Assembly (NCBI RefSeq): GCF_943373825.1
Contig: NZ_CALSBP010000002.1
Coordinates: 3,771,501 to 3,835,500 of the forward strand
Length of the DNA: 64,000 nt
Origin: Aquimarina spinulae
GTDB taxonomy: Bacteria; Bacteroidota; Bacteroidia; Flavobacteriales; Flavobacteriaceae
Direction: 5' to 3'
Below are positions 20,370 to 31,100 of this stretch, one piece after another. The position numbers and the translations under genes were made by a program. The notes beneath the pieces are model-generated. The model was not told the DNA's origin, did no database searches, and saw only the letters and a list, made by a program, of their open reading frames with translations. Position 1 is the stretch's first letter. Each line of letters starts with the position of its first letter.

Positions 20370-23300
20370 ATGAAAAACGTAATAGTAATACTTGCGATAT
20401 TAATGACTTCGATGTCCTATGGACAAAAGCATATAGCTACCATAACAGGGCATTTGGGAGGGAATAATGATAATGTGGGACTATACTATAGAATTACTAT
20501 GGGAGGTAAAACAATAGCTACCAATAGTATATCAGGAGGAATATCAATTGAGGTAGATGTACAAAACAAAGAAATAGAAGCGTCTGCAGATGAGATATAC
20601 ATTTTCCTTAGCTGGCAGGGAACTTTTGATGGTACAGGAAAACCTGGTTCTGCAGAAGGTACATTAAAAATTTCTAGTTGTTATCAGGCTAGTAATCTTA
20701 CGATACCTCTAAAAGATTTAGGTAACGGAATTGGAGGATATGCTCGACTGGATATCAATATTCGTCCTGAAATCAAAATTCTTCCTCCAGATGATAATGA
20801 ATATTTTTTACCTCTTGATCAGAAAGTAATCATAAAAGCACCAGAAGGGTTCTCTTCTGATGTATATAATTGGGAATATAAGTTGGAAGATAGTAACTGG
20901 GCTACTATTAAAACTACTCACAATGGGCGATATATTTTGGGTGAAGACGAAAATGGAGCTAGTGCATTAGATCTTTTTCCCAGTGCCCAGAATTTTCTGG
21001 GAGAAAATGTAAGATTCAGAATTAAATATTGTGGTGATAGATATACTCCCGAAGTTATTTATCGGGTAGTGCCCTCTGCACCAACTTTTACAACCAAAGT
21101 AGAGACTAAAGCGGTTTGTTATGATGGTAAAGGACAGGTAGAATTTATTTTTTCGAGACCCTTATATCTCAACGAGAAAATATCAATACTGAAAAAAGAC
21201 CCTGATGCAGGAGAAGAAGAGTATACAGATAATCTTACAACGAGTTCGCAGACTGAAAACATAGTAGTTTTTCAAGGAGCAAATAAAAATAGCTATACAT
21301 TGGAAGATGTTCCTGTCGGTAAATATAAAATAGGAGTTTTAGGCTTTTACGGTGATTATAATACGTATGCAGGGTCAAAGGCTCACGACATACTTTTTAG
21401 TATAGATCGTCCTGATCCTGTAGTGTTTGGAGAGGAAATAGCGGTTACTCATATCAAATGTTTTGATGATACCAGTAACGGTTCGGTTACATTGTTATTA
21501 TCCGGAGGTTCTGGAAGTTATCAATTTCATTATAGGAATAAAGATGGTGGAGCCTGGAGTTCATGGTTAGATTATTCAAATGGAGTAGAAGACCTTGATG
21601 CAGGTACTTATGAGATTCAAATACGGGATAGTAATGGTTGTTTGGCACGAGAACAGATATTAGTTGGTGGAAAAATAGAATTAGGCGAAGTGATTACACG
21701 GGAAGCCACAATAACAAGACCTGAACCTATATCAGTGAATGTAGAGCTTTTGGAATCTCCTACTGCCAATGGTTTTAAAAATGCGAAGATCATGGCTACT
21801 ATTAATGGAGGTACTCCTATTGATGGGAAACATTATACCTATACATGGATAGATAACTCAAACAACACAGAATTGACGACTTCTAGTGGTAGCTATAATG
21901 CAGGTCAAGGTTACCTTGTAAAACTACATAGTATTGGAGTAGGGAAATATACCATTACTGTTAGAGATGCTCATACCTGCGCACCTGTGACTGCAACTTT
22001 TGATATCACATATCAGCCAGATCCTTTGACAATCGTTTTTGAAGTTGAAGAAGCGATTTCCTGTTCGGGAGCTTCTGATGGTATTTTGAAAGCTACTGTT
22101 ACCGGAGGAGTTCCTTTTAATACAGTTAGCCCTGATACGACTATATATCCAGAAGATGCAGAAGGTAATCTGTTACCCTACTTTTACTACTGGAAAGAAA
22201 AATTAGATGATAATACCTGGAAATCTTTTCCCAGTAATACAGGAAACACACTTAGAAGTTTGAAGAGTGGTACTTATTCCTTGAATGTTAAAGATAAGAA
22301 TGGGATTTTTATAGCAGAATATGAAGCGATTCTTACACCGGTGACTACAAATTATATAATAAAGAATTTCAGAGATCAGGAGGTAGAATTATTAGAGCCA
22401 AAACCATTAGAACTAGCTATTGTTACAAAACCAATACGTTGTTTTGAAGGCACTGATGGTTCTGCCAGAGTAGAGAAAGTAACAGGAGGAACAGGAGGAT
22501 ATATTTATACATGGAAAAATAGTGATGGTATACCCATATCCAGCCAGGCTGCTGCCACAGGTTTATCTGCTGGAAACTATACAATAACTGTTACAGACGC
22601 AAATGGATGCACTATAGAAGACGTAGTAGATATCATACAACCCAAAGCATTATCAGTAACATTTGATACGACCAGAGCTACTTGTGGTGGATCAGATGGT
22701 TCTGCCACAGTACAGGTAAATGGCGGGACAGAAGGATATACCTATGTATGGAATACAGGAGAAACTACTCAAAAAATAGAAGGGCTAAAAGCAGATACAT
22801 ATACGGTAACGATTACAGACGCTAATGATTGTAAAATAACAGATACGATTGTTATACAAGAACCAGATCCAATTACTATAGAACGTATTGAAACCACCAG
22901 AACCAATTGCGGAGGCGCAATAGGTACTGCAGAAGTGGTCATGTCTGGGGACACAGCTCCATATACCTATCACTGGAGCACAGGAGCAATCACGCCAAAA
23001 ATAGAGAATTTACCTTATGGAGAATATACTGTAACGGTAAAAGATAAAAACAATTGTATTGTAGAAGGTAGTACTATCATACAAGAACCCGATCCTATTG
23101 CTGTAGAACGTTTTGAAACCACATCAGGAACATGTGATGAACCCAATGGTGCAGCAAAAGTGATTATGTCTGGTGCCACAGGGCCATATACATATGAATG
23201 GAGTACGGGGGCAACTACTCAAGAGATTACCAATGTTCGGGCAGGTAAATATTTTGTGTTGGTTACAGATACCAATTATTGTACTACTACAGGAAAAGTG

Positions 23301-24341
23301 ATCATTGAAGAAATTAGCGGGATTGAGATAGATGTTATTTCTCATGTAGACCCTCTATGTGCAACTAGTAAAGATGGTTCGATAACAGTATTACCCAAAG
23401 GGGGAACAGAACCATATACCTATATGTGGACCAAAAAAGGAACGTTTGAAGTCATTGCGACTTCAGCAGATATTAGTGGGTTACTATCAGGAACATATGT
23501 AGTAGAAGTAAATGATGCTATAGGATGCACAAAAGTGTACGAAGAGACATTGATTGCTCCCGAAGTTGTTGAGGTTGTCTTGGGTAATGACCTTTCAATT
23601 TGCAGGGGGCAATCTGTAGCATTTGATATCACTATCGATGATCCCAATGCAACCTATTCATGGGTTTCTGATACTGGGTATAGTAATAATACATCTACTG
23701 TAGAACTAATAGATTCGGGAACCTATACAGCTACTGTAACCACAGGAATAGGATGTGTAGGAACCGATGAGGTTGTAATTACAGTATCAGATAATCCAAT
23801 AGATGCAGACTTTTTGTATTCTACGTATTCATTTTCAGACCAGCAGGTCGAAGTAATAAATACAAGTAATCCTATCGGAGAACGTATTGAGTGGACCGTT
23901 TCTGAAGGAGCAAATATTGTTGAAGAGACTAAAGAGAAAATCATTTTAAGTTTTGAAAAATCTGATATTCCTAAAACATACTATACCACATTAACTTCTT
24001 ATAATAAAAATGAGGAGTGTTCTATATCCTTAACCAAACCTATCATAATAGAACCCGGAGAAGGCTTTTCTGAGGATCTCGGAAATGAAAAATTTATAGA
24101 AGAATTCTTAATATTCCCTAATGCAAATAATGGAAATTTTTCTATTAAAGTTAATCTGGCAGAACCATCAGATGTACGTGTGAAAATAATGAGCCTAATG
24201 TCTACAATGATAGATAAGCAAGAAGGGAAAGGAGCAGATAGTTATGAATTGAGGCACAACTTGAGCATAGCTCCAGGAATATATTTGGTTGTTTTAGAAA
24301 CTTCTCATGGAGCAGAAACCAGAAAATTAGTGGTTGAGTAA
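20370..24341 (+). CDS. SprB-repeat surface protein with T9SS sorting domain
   Basis: 1323 residues with a signal peptide (ILAILMTSMSYG). The N-terminal 350 residues resemble the left-edge gene. Degenerate repeats lie near residues 362-430 and 557-665, then five SprB repeats start near residues 688, 768, 844, 919 and 993. Each has C...DGSA, a GGT.GYTY.W core and an AG.YTVTVTD..GC end. A PKD-like fold occupies about 1070-1140 and the type A T9SS domain about 1245-1323, ending ETRKLVVE. The usual YPNP motif is FPNAN here, so the second proline is replaced. SprB of Flavobacterium johnsoniae is the T9SS-exported gliding adhesin; this is a shorter member of the same repeat type. It lies between the FN3 protein and the PKD lipoprotein, and is a longer-repeat paralogue of the left-edge gene. 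Confidence 0.9.
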   Translation: MKNVIVILAILMTSMSYGQKHIATITGHLGGNNDNVGLYYRITMGGKTIATNSISGGISIEVDVQNKEIEASADEIYIFLSWQGTFDGTGKPGSAEGTLKISSCYQASNLTIPLKDLGNGIGGYARLDINIRPEIKILPPDDNEYFLPLDQKVIIKAPEGFSSDVYNWEYKLEDSNWATIKTTHNGRYILGEDENGASALDLFPSAQNFLGENVRFRIKYCGDRYTPEVIYRVVPSAPTFTTKVETKAVCYDGKGQVEFIFSRPLYLNEKISILKKDPDAGEEEYTDNLTTSSQTENIVVFQGANKNSYTLEDVPVGKYKIGVLGFYGDYNTYAGSKAHDILFSIDRPDPVVFGEEIAVTHIKCFDDTSNGSVTLLLSGGSGSYQFHYRNKDGGAWSSWLDYSNGVEDLDAGTYEIQIRDSNGCLAREQILVGGKIELGEVITREATITRPEPISVNVELLESPTANGFKNAKIMATINGGTPIDGKHYTYTWIDNSNNTELTTSSGSYNAGQGYLVKLHSIGVGKYTITVRDAHTCAPVTATFDITYQPDPLTIVFEVEEAISCSGASDGILKATVTGGVPFNTVSPDTTIYPEDAEGNLLPYFYYWKEKLDDNTWKSFPSNTGNTLRSLKSGTYSLNVKDKNGIFIAEYEAILTPVTTNYIIKNFRDQEVELLEPKPLELAIVTKPIRCFEGTDGSARVEKVTGGTGGYIYTWKNSDGIPISSQAAATGLSAGNYTITVTDANGCTIEDVVDIIQPKALSVTFDTTRATCGGSDGSATVQVNGGTEGYTYVWNTGETTQKIEGLKADTYTVTITDANDCKITDTIVIQEPDPITIERIETTRTNCGGAIGTAEVVMSGDTAPYTYHWSTGAITPKIENLPYGEYTVTVKDKNNCIVEGSTIIQEPDPIAVERFETTSGTCDEPNGAAKVIMSGATGPYTYEWSTGATTQEITNVRAGKYFVLVTDTNYCTTTGKVIIEEISGIEIDVISHVDPLCATSKDGSITVLPKGGTEPYTYMWTKKGTFEVIATSADISGLLSGTYVVEVNDAIGCTKVYEETLIAPEVVEVVLGNDLSICRGQSVAFDITIDDPNATYSWVSDTGYSNNTSTVELIDSGTYTATVTTGIGCVGTDEVVITVSDNPIDADFLYSTYSFSDQQVEVINTSNPIGERIEWTVSEGANIVEETKEKIILSFEKSDIPKTYYTTLTSYNKNEECSISLTKPIIIEPGEGFSEDLGNEKFIEEFLIFPNANNGNFSIKVNLAEPSDVRVKIMSLMSTMIDKQEGKGADSYELRHNLSIAPGIYLVVLETSHGAETRKLVVE

Positions 24342-24365
24342 CAGATGATCTAACTCTAGCTCAAA

Positions 24366-25730
24366 ATGATTGGTATGATAAAGAAAATACAACTATATAG
24401 TGTTGGATTAGTATTGATAAGCTGTGCTAAGGAAACCGCTATTCCTGTTACTGTCGACTTTGATTTTGAAGTAGCAAAAGATGATTATTCTGCGCCTGTA
24501 AAGATATTAATTAACAATAAGACAGAGGGAGCCGAAATGTATGAATGGCATTTTGAAGGAGGAGAACCATCTTCTTCAAATTCTCGTAATCCGGGAGTAA
24601 TTAGTTATACTAATAAAGGAGAATATACCGTAGAGCTTATTGCCACTAATCAAGATGGCTCTAGTGATACCAAAAGCATCCCAATACAGGTAGATGAACC
24701 CATACATATTGGTTTTGAAATAACTAATACTGAAAATGATTTTTCACCGGCAGCATATACCTTTAAAAATCTCACTACCGGAGCAAGTCAATTTTATTGG
24801 ACTTTTGAAGAAGGAGAACCCGAAATTTCTACAAAAAAAGATCCAGGAGAAATACTATTTAAAACACCAGGAGAACATAAGATTAGATTAGAAGCCAGTA
24901 GTGATCGGGAGAGTTATAATTTCGAAAAAACAATAACAGTATCCCCATATCTTGATGTTGATTTTACCTACACCGTAGCATATAACGATGATGATTATCA
25001 GGTACCAGTACATGTAAGTATAGAAAAAACAGCAATTAGTGCTACTACATATCGATGGGATTTCCCGGGAGCAATACCATCAATTTCTAATCAAGAAGAT
25101 CCAGAGGAAATAGTATATACAATACCGGGAACATATACTATTGCAGTAACAGCTTCAAATGGTAAAGAAATTAAAACAATAACAAAAGAAATAGAAGTCT
25201 TTAAGAATACAAACCTTAGAACTTTTTCAGATGTTAAACTAGGAATTAATACAGCACACCTTAACCATACCATAGGTAGTTTTTATAGTATAGCAAATCG
25301 ACGAGTATATACTGCCAATGAGATTGGTGATAAGGCAGCTACTACAATCGATTTAGTCTATTATGGGTTTAGTAATAGTTTTAGTACCAATCGATTTGCA
25401 AGCCCCGATGATCTTTCTGATACCACATTTCCTGATATCGAGAATGCAAAAAAAACAAAATTGATCAATTCACAAGAATCTTGTAATTGTAATGCATCAC
25501 TTACAACGATACAATTTGATACTATGGAAGACGATATTTTATTTCAAAATTTAATAGTAGATGAAACCCCAGATGGATTAAAAGATTTTGATAACAGTAG
25601 TGTACCAAGGATTGTTTTGTTCCAAACAGAAGAAGGAAAGAAAGGGGCTATAAAAATCAAAAAATACGTAGAAGCAGGACAGGAATCTTACATTTTAGTT
25701 GATATAAAAGTACAGAAAGAAGCACAGTAA
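24366..25730 (+). CDS. PKD-domain lipoprotein, copy 2
   Basis: 454 residues from the ATG at 24366; an ATG three codons later is equally possible. The lipobox LISC places the lipidated cysteine at residue 20. Three PKD-like folds follow with the same Y.W.FEGG.P and NPG turns as copy 1. Then comes the same C-terminal domain of about 170 residues, recognisable by NTNLR, GINTAH, GSFY.IA.R, NSQE.CNC and VPRIVLFQTEEGKKGAIKIK. That last stretch is unchanged between copies, suggesting strong constraint on this part. It follows the SprB gene after 24 bases and precedes the FN3 head protein, exactly as in unit 1. Outer-membrane lipoprotein location is inferred from the lipobox; the partner is unknown. 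Confidence 0.87.
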   Translation: MIGMIKKIQLYSVGLVLISCAKETAIPVTVDFDFEVAKDDYSAPVKILINNKTEGAEMYEWHFEGGEPSSSNSRNPGVISYTNKGEYTVELIATNQDGSSDTKSIPIQVDEPIHIGFEITNTENDFSPAAYTFKNLTTGASQFYWTFEEGEPEISTKKDPGEILFKTPGEHKIRLEASSDRESYNFEKTITVSPYLDVDFTYTVAYNDDDYQVPVHVSIEKTAISATTYRWDFPGAIPSISNQEDPEEIVYTIPGTYTIAVTASNGKEIKTITKEIEVFKNTNLRTFSDVKLGINTAHLNHTIGSFYSIANRRVYTANEIGDKAATTIDLVYYGFSNSFSTNRFASPDDLSDTTFPDIENAKKTKLINSQESCNCNASLTTIQFDTMEDDILFQNLIVDETPDGLKDFDNSSVPRIVLFQTEEGKKGAIKIKKYVEAGQESYILVDIKVQKEAQ

Positions 25731-25790
25731 TACTTAGATCAGTATAGAGAAAATTAGTTGAGGTTAAGAAAAAGAGGGATACAAAAGTTT

Positions 25791-27977
25791 ATGAAAAAAA
25801 TGATATCAAAAATGAGCAATGAATTTGGGTATTTACTGATATTTCTTGTAGTGTCATGGAATGCAGTTTCACAACAAAAACCTGTACAGGTTACATCTCA
25901 ATTGATTCCTCCTTATAGTCTTAGGCTATCAGAATATGAAACGAATACTACAGAAAAACTAATTGTTAACTTATACCTTACTGATATTAATACATTTAAC
26001 CGGCAGGTTCGTTTAAAGTTATATATAGAGAATAATGCGGGGTTATCGATCCAAAGTAGTGATGTCGTTATAGGAGCACCTTCTATTTTTTTAGATGGCG
26101 GTATCTCATTACGATTAAGTAATCTGGATTTACGTCCTTATTTTTCTCTTCAGAATCTAAGAGGGGTTACTCCACAACAATATAATACCCCTTTGCCAGA
26201 AGGTTTATACCGCTTCTGTTTTGAAGTATACGATATAAAATCAGGCCAACAACTTTCTCGCAAAAGTTGTGTTGCTGCATATCTGTTACTTAATGATCCT
26301 CCTTTTTTAAATCTCCCCAAACGAGACGAACAAGTAGTGATTCGGGATCCACAGAATATCATTTTTCAGTGGACTCCTCGTCATCTTAACGCTACTAATG
26401 TAGAGTATGAGTTTACGTTATCAGAATTATGGGATAATGGTATGAATCCCCAGGCTGCTTTTTTAGCAAGTCGTCCTATTTACCAAACAACTACCTATGC
26501 AACGACTTTACTATATGGTCCTGGTGAAACCATGCTATTACCCGATAAGAAATATGGATGGCGGGTTCGGGCTATTGTAAGTGATGGGATTACTAAAAGT
26601 GCAGTTTTTAAAAATGATGGCTATAGTGAGATTTTTCATTTCACTTATGCCGGGGATTGTGTAGACCCTCAATTTATAATGGCCAAAGGAGTTAGTCCAG
26701 TTCAGGAAAAAATTACCTGGCAGGGCGTACAACACAAGCAATATATTGTAGAATATCGTAAGAAAGATGTAGAAAATGCGGTATGGTTTGGTAGTGAGAG
26801 ACCCATTTTAGAAGAAGCAACCACGATTTATAAACTAACCCCTGGTACTACGTATGAGTTTAGAGTAGGAGGGCAATGCCAGGAAAATGGCCCATACACC
26901 TATTCACAGATTTATGAATTTACAACCCAGATAGAAGATGGGGAGAGCACTTATAATTGCGGGATCACACCAGAGATCAAAATCGAAAACCAGAACCTCT
27001 TACCAGAGTTAGTATCAGGAGATACGTTTACGGCAGGAGATTTTCCTGTATTGGTTCATGAGGTCTCTGGTCGTAATGGAAATTTCACTGGGATGGGTTG
27101 GATTAAAATTCCTTATCTCAATGATATTAGTGTAGGTGTGGTTTTTAAAGGAATTGCTATCAATACCGATTATGAGTTAATCAAAGGAATGGTAGAGACT
27201 ACCTACGATGTAACCTGGAGCAATGTTGACGATATTGGAGATGAGATAGAAATGATCAAAGAAATAACTTCAGTATTATCAGATAAACTGAATGCCTTGA
27301 TTGATAAAATAAAAGATGGAAAACTTACAGGTAAAGACCTTGATGCACTGGTTGATAAATTAAAAGATGATTTACCCAACGATAAAATTAAAGAAGTTAC
27401 AGATAAAATTAAAGAAATTAAAGACTTAGAAGAAGATTTGGCCAATGCAACAACAGAGAAAGAAAAAGAAAAAATAAAAGAACAAATTAAAGAATTGAAT
27501 GAAGACTTGGCAGAGATTCTTGATGAAACTCAAAAAGAGGTAGAAGATTTAATTGTAAATGCCATAGGAAAATATTATAACCAGAACAAATCACAAGAAG
27601 AAGGTTTAGTTGCCGCTTATAACGTGATTTTTCCTCAGGAAATAACTGCAGTAGATACAGAGACTGCAAGTTTAGATTTTGAGTTCGAATTCGAGGGAGA
27701 AATAGTGATAGACCAAATTGCAGATGAAAAGAAAAAAGAATTCGGAGTTCAGGAAAAATACCATTTATATTTCCTTTCAAAAGTTTTATCAGAAAATAAA
27801 GACTTACTGCTAAGTTTTGTAAATAAAATAAAAGACAAGATAAACCTTCTTAATCTACTTAAACAATATCAGGATAATGGTGACTCTGATGTTGATATCG
27901 TTGATAAGCTAGCGGTTGAAGCAAAGAACGCTTTACAAACAGTTATAGATGAAGAAAAATATAAATACTTAAACTAA
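25791..27977 (+). CDS. FN3 head protein with coiled-coil C-terminus
   Basis: 728 residues from the ATG at 25791; the upstream TTG at 25758 would only add a basic leader. The signal peptide ends AVSQ. Residues about 25-500 are the shared head module (PPYSLRLSEYE, FCFEVYD, FQWTPRHLNATNVEYEFTL) with a fibronectin type III fold (GTTYEFRVGGQCQENG). This DNA is nearly identical to 44810-46232 up to position 27302, where similarity stops abruptly. Beyond it lie a strong lysine/glutamate-rich coiled coil (about residues 505-597) and a 130-residue helical end. No peptidase motif, sorting domain or obvious toxin domain is visible, in contrast to the two paralogues. It may be a head whose effector part is carried by the following giant gene, but that is inference. 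Confidence 0.85.
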   Translation: MKKMISKMSNEFGYLLIFLVVSWNAVSQQKPVQVTSQLIPPYSLRLSEYETNTTEKLIVNLYLTDINTFNRQVRLKLYIENNAGLSIQSSDVVIGAPSIFLDGGISLRLSNLDLRPYFSLQNLRGVTPQQYNTPLPEGLYRFCFEVYDIKSGQQLSRKSCVAAYLLLNDPPFLNLPKRDEQVVIRDPQNIIFQWTPRHLNATNVEYEFTLSELWDNGMNPQAAFLASRPIYQTTTYATTLLYGPGETMLLPDKKYGWRVRAIVSDGITKSAVFKNDGYSEIFHFTYAGDCVDPQFIMAKGVSPVQEKITWQGVQHKQYIVEYRKKDVENAVWFGSERPILEEATTIYKLTPGTTYEFRVGGQCQENGPYTYSQIYEFTTQIEDGESTYNCGITPEIKIENQNLLPELVSGDTFTAGDFPVLVHEVSGRNGNFTGMGWIKIPYLNDISVGVVFKGIAINTDYELIKGMVETTYDVTWSNVDDIGDEIEMIKEITSVLSDKLNALIDKIKDGKLTGKDLDALVDKLKDDLPNDKIKEVTDKIKEIKDLEEDLANATTEKEKEKIKEQIKELNEDLAEILDETQKEVEDLIVNAIGKYYNQNKSQEEGLVAAYNVIFPQEITAVDTETASLDFEFEFEGEIVIDQIADEKKKEFGVQEKYHLYFLSKVLSENKDLLLSFVNKIKDKINLLNLLKQYQDNGDSDVDIVDKLAVEAKNALQTVIDEEKYKYLN
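25900..27302 (+). repeat. Head-module direct repeat, copy 1
   Basis: The DNA for the shared N-terminal head matches 44830-46232 (constant offset of 18930 bases). Similarity is moderate at first, very high from about 26120, and stops sharply after the codons for LNALI. Confidence 0.85.
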
Positions 27978-28104
27978 GTATTTATATGAGATAATGTAGG
28001 CATATGAAGATAGATGTTATAGGTTCAATATTTGGTTTTTACTATGAAAACAATAGGGTTTCAAAATACCAAAGCGTACAATTTTTAAAGAAATAAAAAA
28101 CATT

Positions 28105-31100
28105 ATGTTTTTAAGAGAAATACAAAAAAAGGTAATCCTTTTGGCAATACTAGTAGTAATAAGTATTCAAAGTACAGCTTATGCTATAGATAAAATTCCG
28201 CTTACGGAAGGTGTAACGTATAAAACACTCGAAGAAGTACAAACAGGAATTGCGAATCAATTAGAGTATTTGATTAGTTACAATAAGACAAATGTATTAG
28301 GGAAAAAGTGGTACGTGTATGTGGTAGGTGATGATACATTTAACCCTAAAACGATGTCAGGAGATGGTGATGCATTTGTAGAAAACCAGTTTGATCTTAC
28401 TGATATCGGAATAGAGAATACCCCTATAGATAATATAGAAGAACTTAATGAAGCTCTGGAAGGATATAATACAAAATTAAGAGAAGCAGGGAAACCTTTG
28501 ATTTATTATGGAGTTTCAAATAAAAAGACAGCAATCCTGGTACCTTACTTTCCTCCTAAAGGAAAAACAGAATCGGTAAAATCTTATTATGCTGATCTTA
28601 TAGAAGAAAAAGAACCAGAGAAAGAAGCATTGCAACAAGTTCTTAAAAAACTAACTCATTTTTTTGATAAGGAAATAAGAGCTTCATTAACAACACTAAT
28701 ACAAAAAACAATAGCGAAAGCTTCTGATAACGGGGTGGTAGCTTTGTCAAAATACTATTTCGCGTTAAAGAAGGAATCTGGCATAAGTGGTCAAAGTGGG
28801 GCAATCAAATGGTATTCAGTTTCAAAATATGATCATAATGGTAGTTATTTTGAAACAAACCCTATAAATAAGAAAGAGCTAAATAACCAAATAAAAATGC
28901 TATCAAGTACTGTAGGGGATAAAAACCTGAAGCGTATTAATGGATGGTACAATTATCTGATGGGAGTATCATTACCAGACTCAAAACTGCTAAAAGAGAT
29001 GTTAGTTGATCTGTTAAGCAAGAGTTCTTGCACAAGTATAGAAAGTGCCGAAGTAGCTCGACAGAAAGAAATTTTTATAAAATCAGTAACTACAGAAGAT
29101 GCTCAACAAATCATCAAGGCAACAGAAAACCTGTGTTCTGATGTATTGCGTACTATAGACTATACCTATATAAGTAAAGCCATACACACTATAGCCAAAG
29201 GAGGTATCAAAGAAGCTGGCGAAGCGGTCATTTTATATTATTTGCATACCATCCCCAATACCCATTATGAAGCACTGTTTGACGATCTCAAAAATGATAA
29301 TAATAAACTGCTACGTACTTTACTTACAGAAATGGATGATATGTCTATCAATCCTTTTGATGAAAAACATTACACCTCATTTCTGGGTGCCCTTTTGTAC
29401 ATAGGACATCAAAATGATGGAGAATACCTTAAGAAAGAACGGGCATACTTACTAAACACAGTCTTTGAAGCAGAAAAAGAATTCAATTGGGACAAAAACC
29501 CCATTGCCAAAGCAATTACTCAAATAGCATCATTCAATATAGCATCAGATGATGAATATTTTGAAAAATATCTTACCAATGATGAATATAACAACCTAAG
29601 AAATATCTTACGGTTTTTAACCTGGGATACAGTTTATAACGAAGAATATTTAAAAGAACTAGCAAATACTCTGGGATCATTTCTTAATAAAAGAGATAAT
29701 CATGAAGTATTTATAGAACTCTTAGAAACAGCTTTCGGAAGCAAAAAACTTACATCAAACATAGATCCGCAAAGAGAAGAACGTGTAGCTCATTTTGTAC
29801 TGGATATCTTCGCTTATGTACCTCAGGATGCAAGAATATATAATTATCTGATAGGTCAGGATCTTTTGGATATGAAAATCTTAAAAAAGATAATAACCTC
29901 TGGATATGTTCGTGATTCATACGCTACAAATTTTTATAAAGGATTAGATAAAATCATTAGTCTAAAAAAAGATCAGCAGGTATATCTGACTTTGATACGA
30001 TGGGCATTACGTAATGATATTGTATTAGATAGTAGCCACGAATATTTAGTAGCCAATATTTTCAATAACATAGATGAAAAAACCAAAGAAGAAAAAGAAA
30101 TTATTTATAATTTTTTGACGTATTCGAGAGGAGATGTAACATCAAAAATAAAAAGCTATCAATACTTAAAGAGCTGCCTAAAATTACTTAATTCTAATGA
30201 ACTCGAAGGGCAGTTTATCACCAATTACACAAAATTATTAAACGATGGTATTGGCGATGTACAAGATCGTATAAATATACTAGAATATGCACTAGACAGA
30301 GGCGAAAGTATTTTCTTCAGCGATAGCGAAGGATTAATTTCTCATCTGTTTGATAATCTGAGTATAACAGATGCAGGGCTTATATCAAAAGAATTAAAAG
30401 CCAATAACAATCAACTTTTTGGCCGTATCTGGAATGTATTGCACGATTCAGGAATTACCGAGATATGGAATACCGATAATGAGTATGCCACCAATTTTGT
30501 AAAACAATTATCTGATATTATAAAAATGGTCAACCCCATTCCTGATACCAGGCATGTAGATCAATTTCTTATGGATAAGGTAGATTATCTTAAATCAGAT
30601 ATCAGTAAGATTGATAAGATCGATATGGAGGAATATCTATTTACACCCATGCTCAAAACCAATCTTCTCGGAAACTCGACAGGAGGAACATACAATTATA
30701 ATTATTTCAAACTCGAATCCAATATCGATTTTACTACCGAATCAGCTTATGTGACAGTAAACCTGAGGATCAAGGATGGATATGGTCAAAATGAGAAAAC
30801 TATTATCGATGCCAAGAAAATAGACCCTATGAGTTGGGTAACCGTTCAGTTTCTGGATGATACGAGTATTAGTGACCAAGTATCTTATAAAAAAGGAACC
30901 ATTATTATGGTACCTGCTATGTATCTGGCATGGATGGATAATCTTATAGATGGAGCCAAAAATGAAAAATTGGCCGCTATCATAGGAGAAACAGCCGCTA
31001 TAATTGTTGGAGGAGTGGTGATCGCATCCACAGGAGGGGCATTAGCTCCCCTATTAGGAGAAGGAGTCGAAATTGTTTTTGCATCCGTTAATCTGGTGGT

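Noticed and set aside
22680..23330. CRISPR-like periodic repeat
   Set aside because: The periodicity of about 225 bases is the SprB protein repeat; DNA copies are diverged and there are no short identical repeats with spacers.
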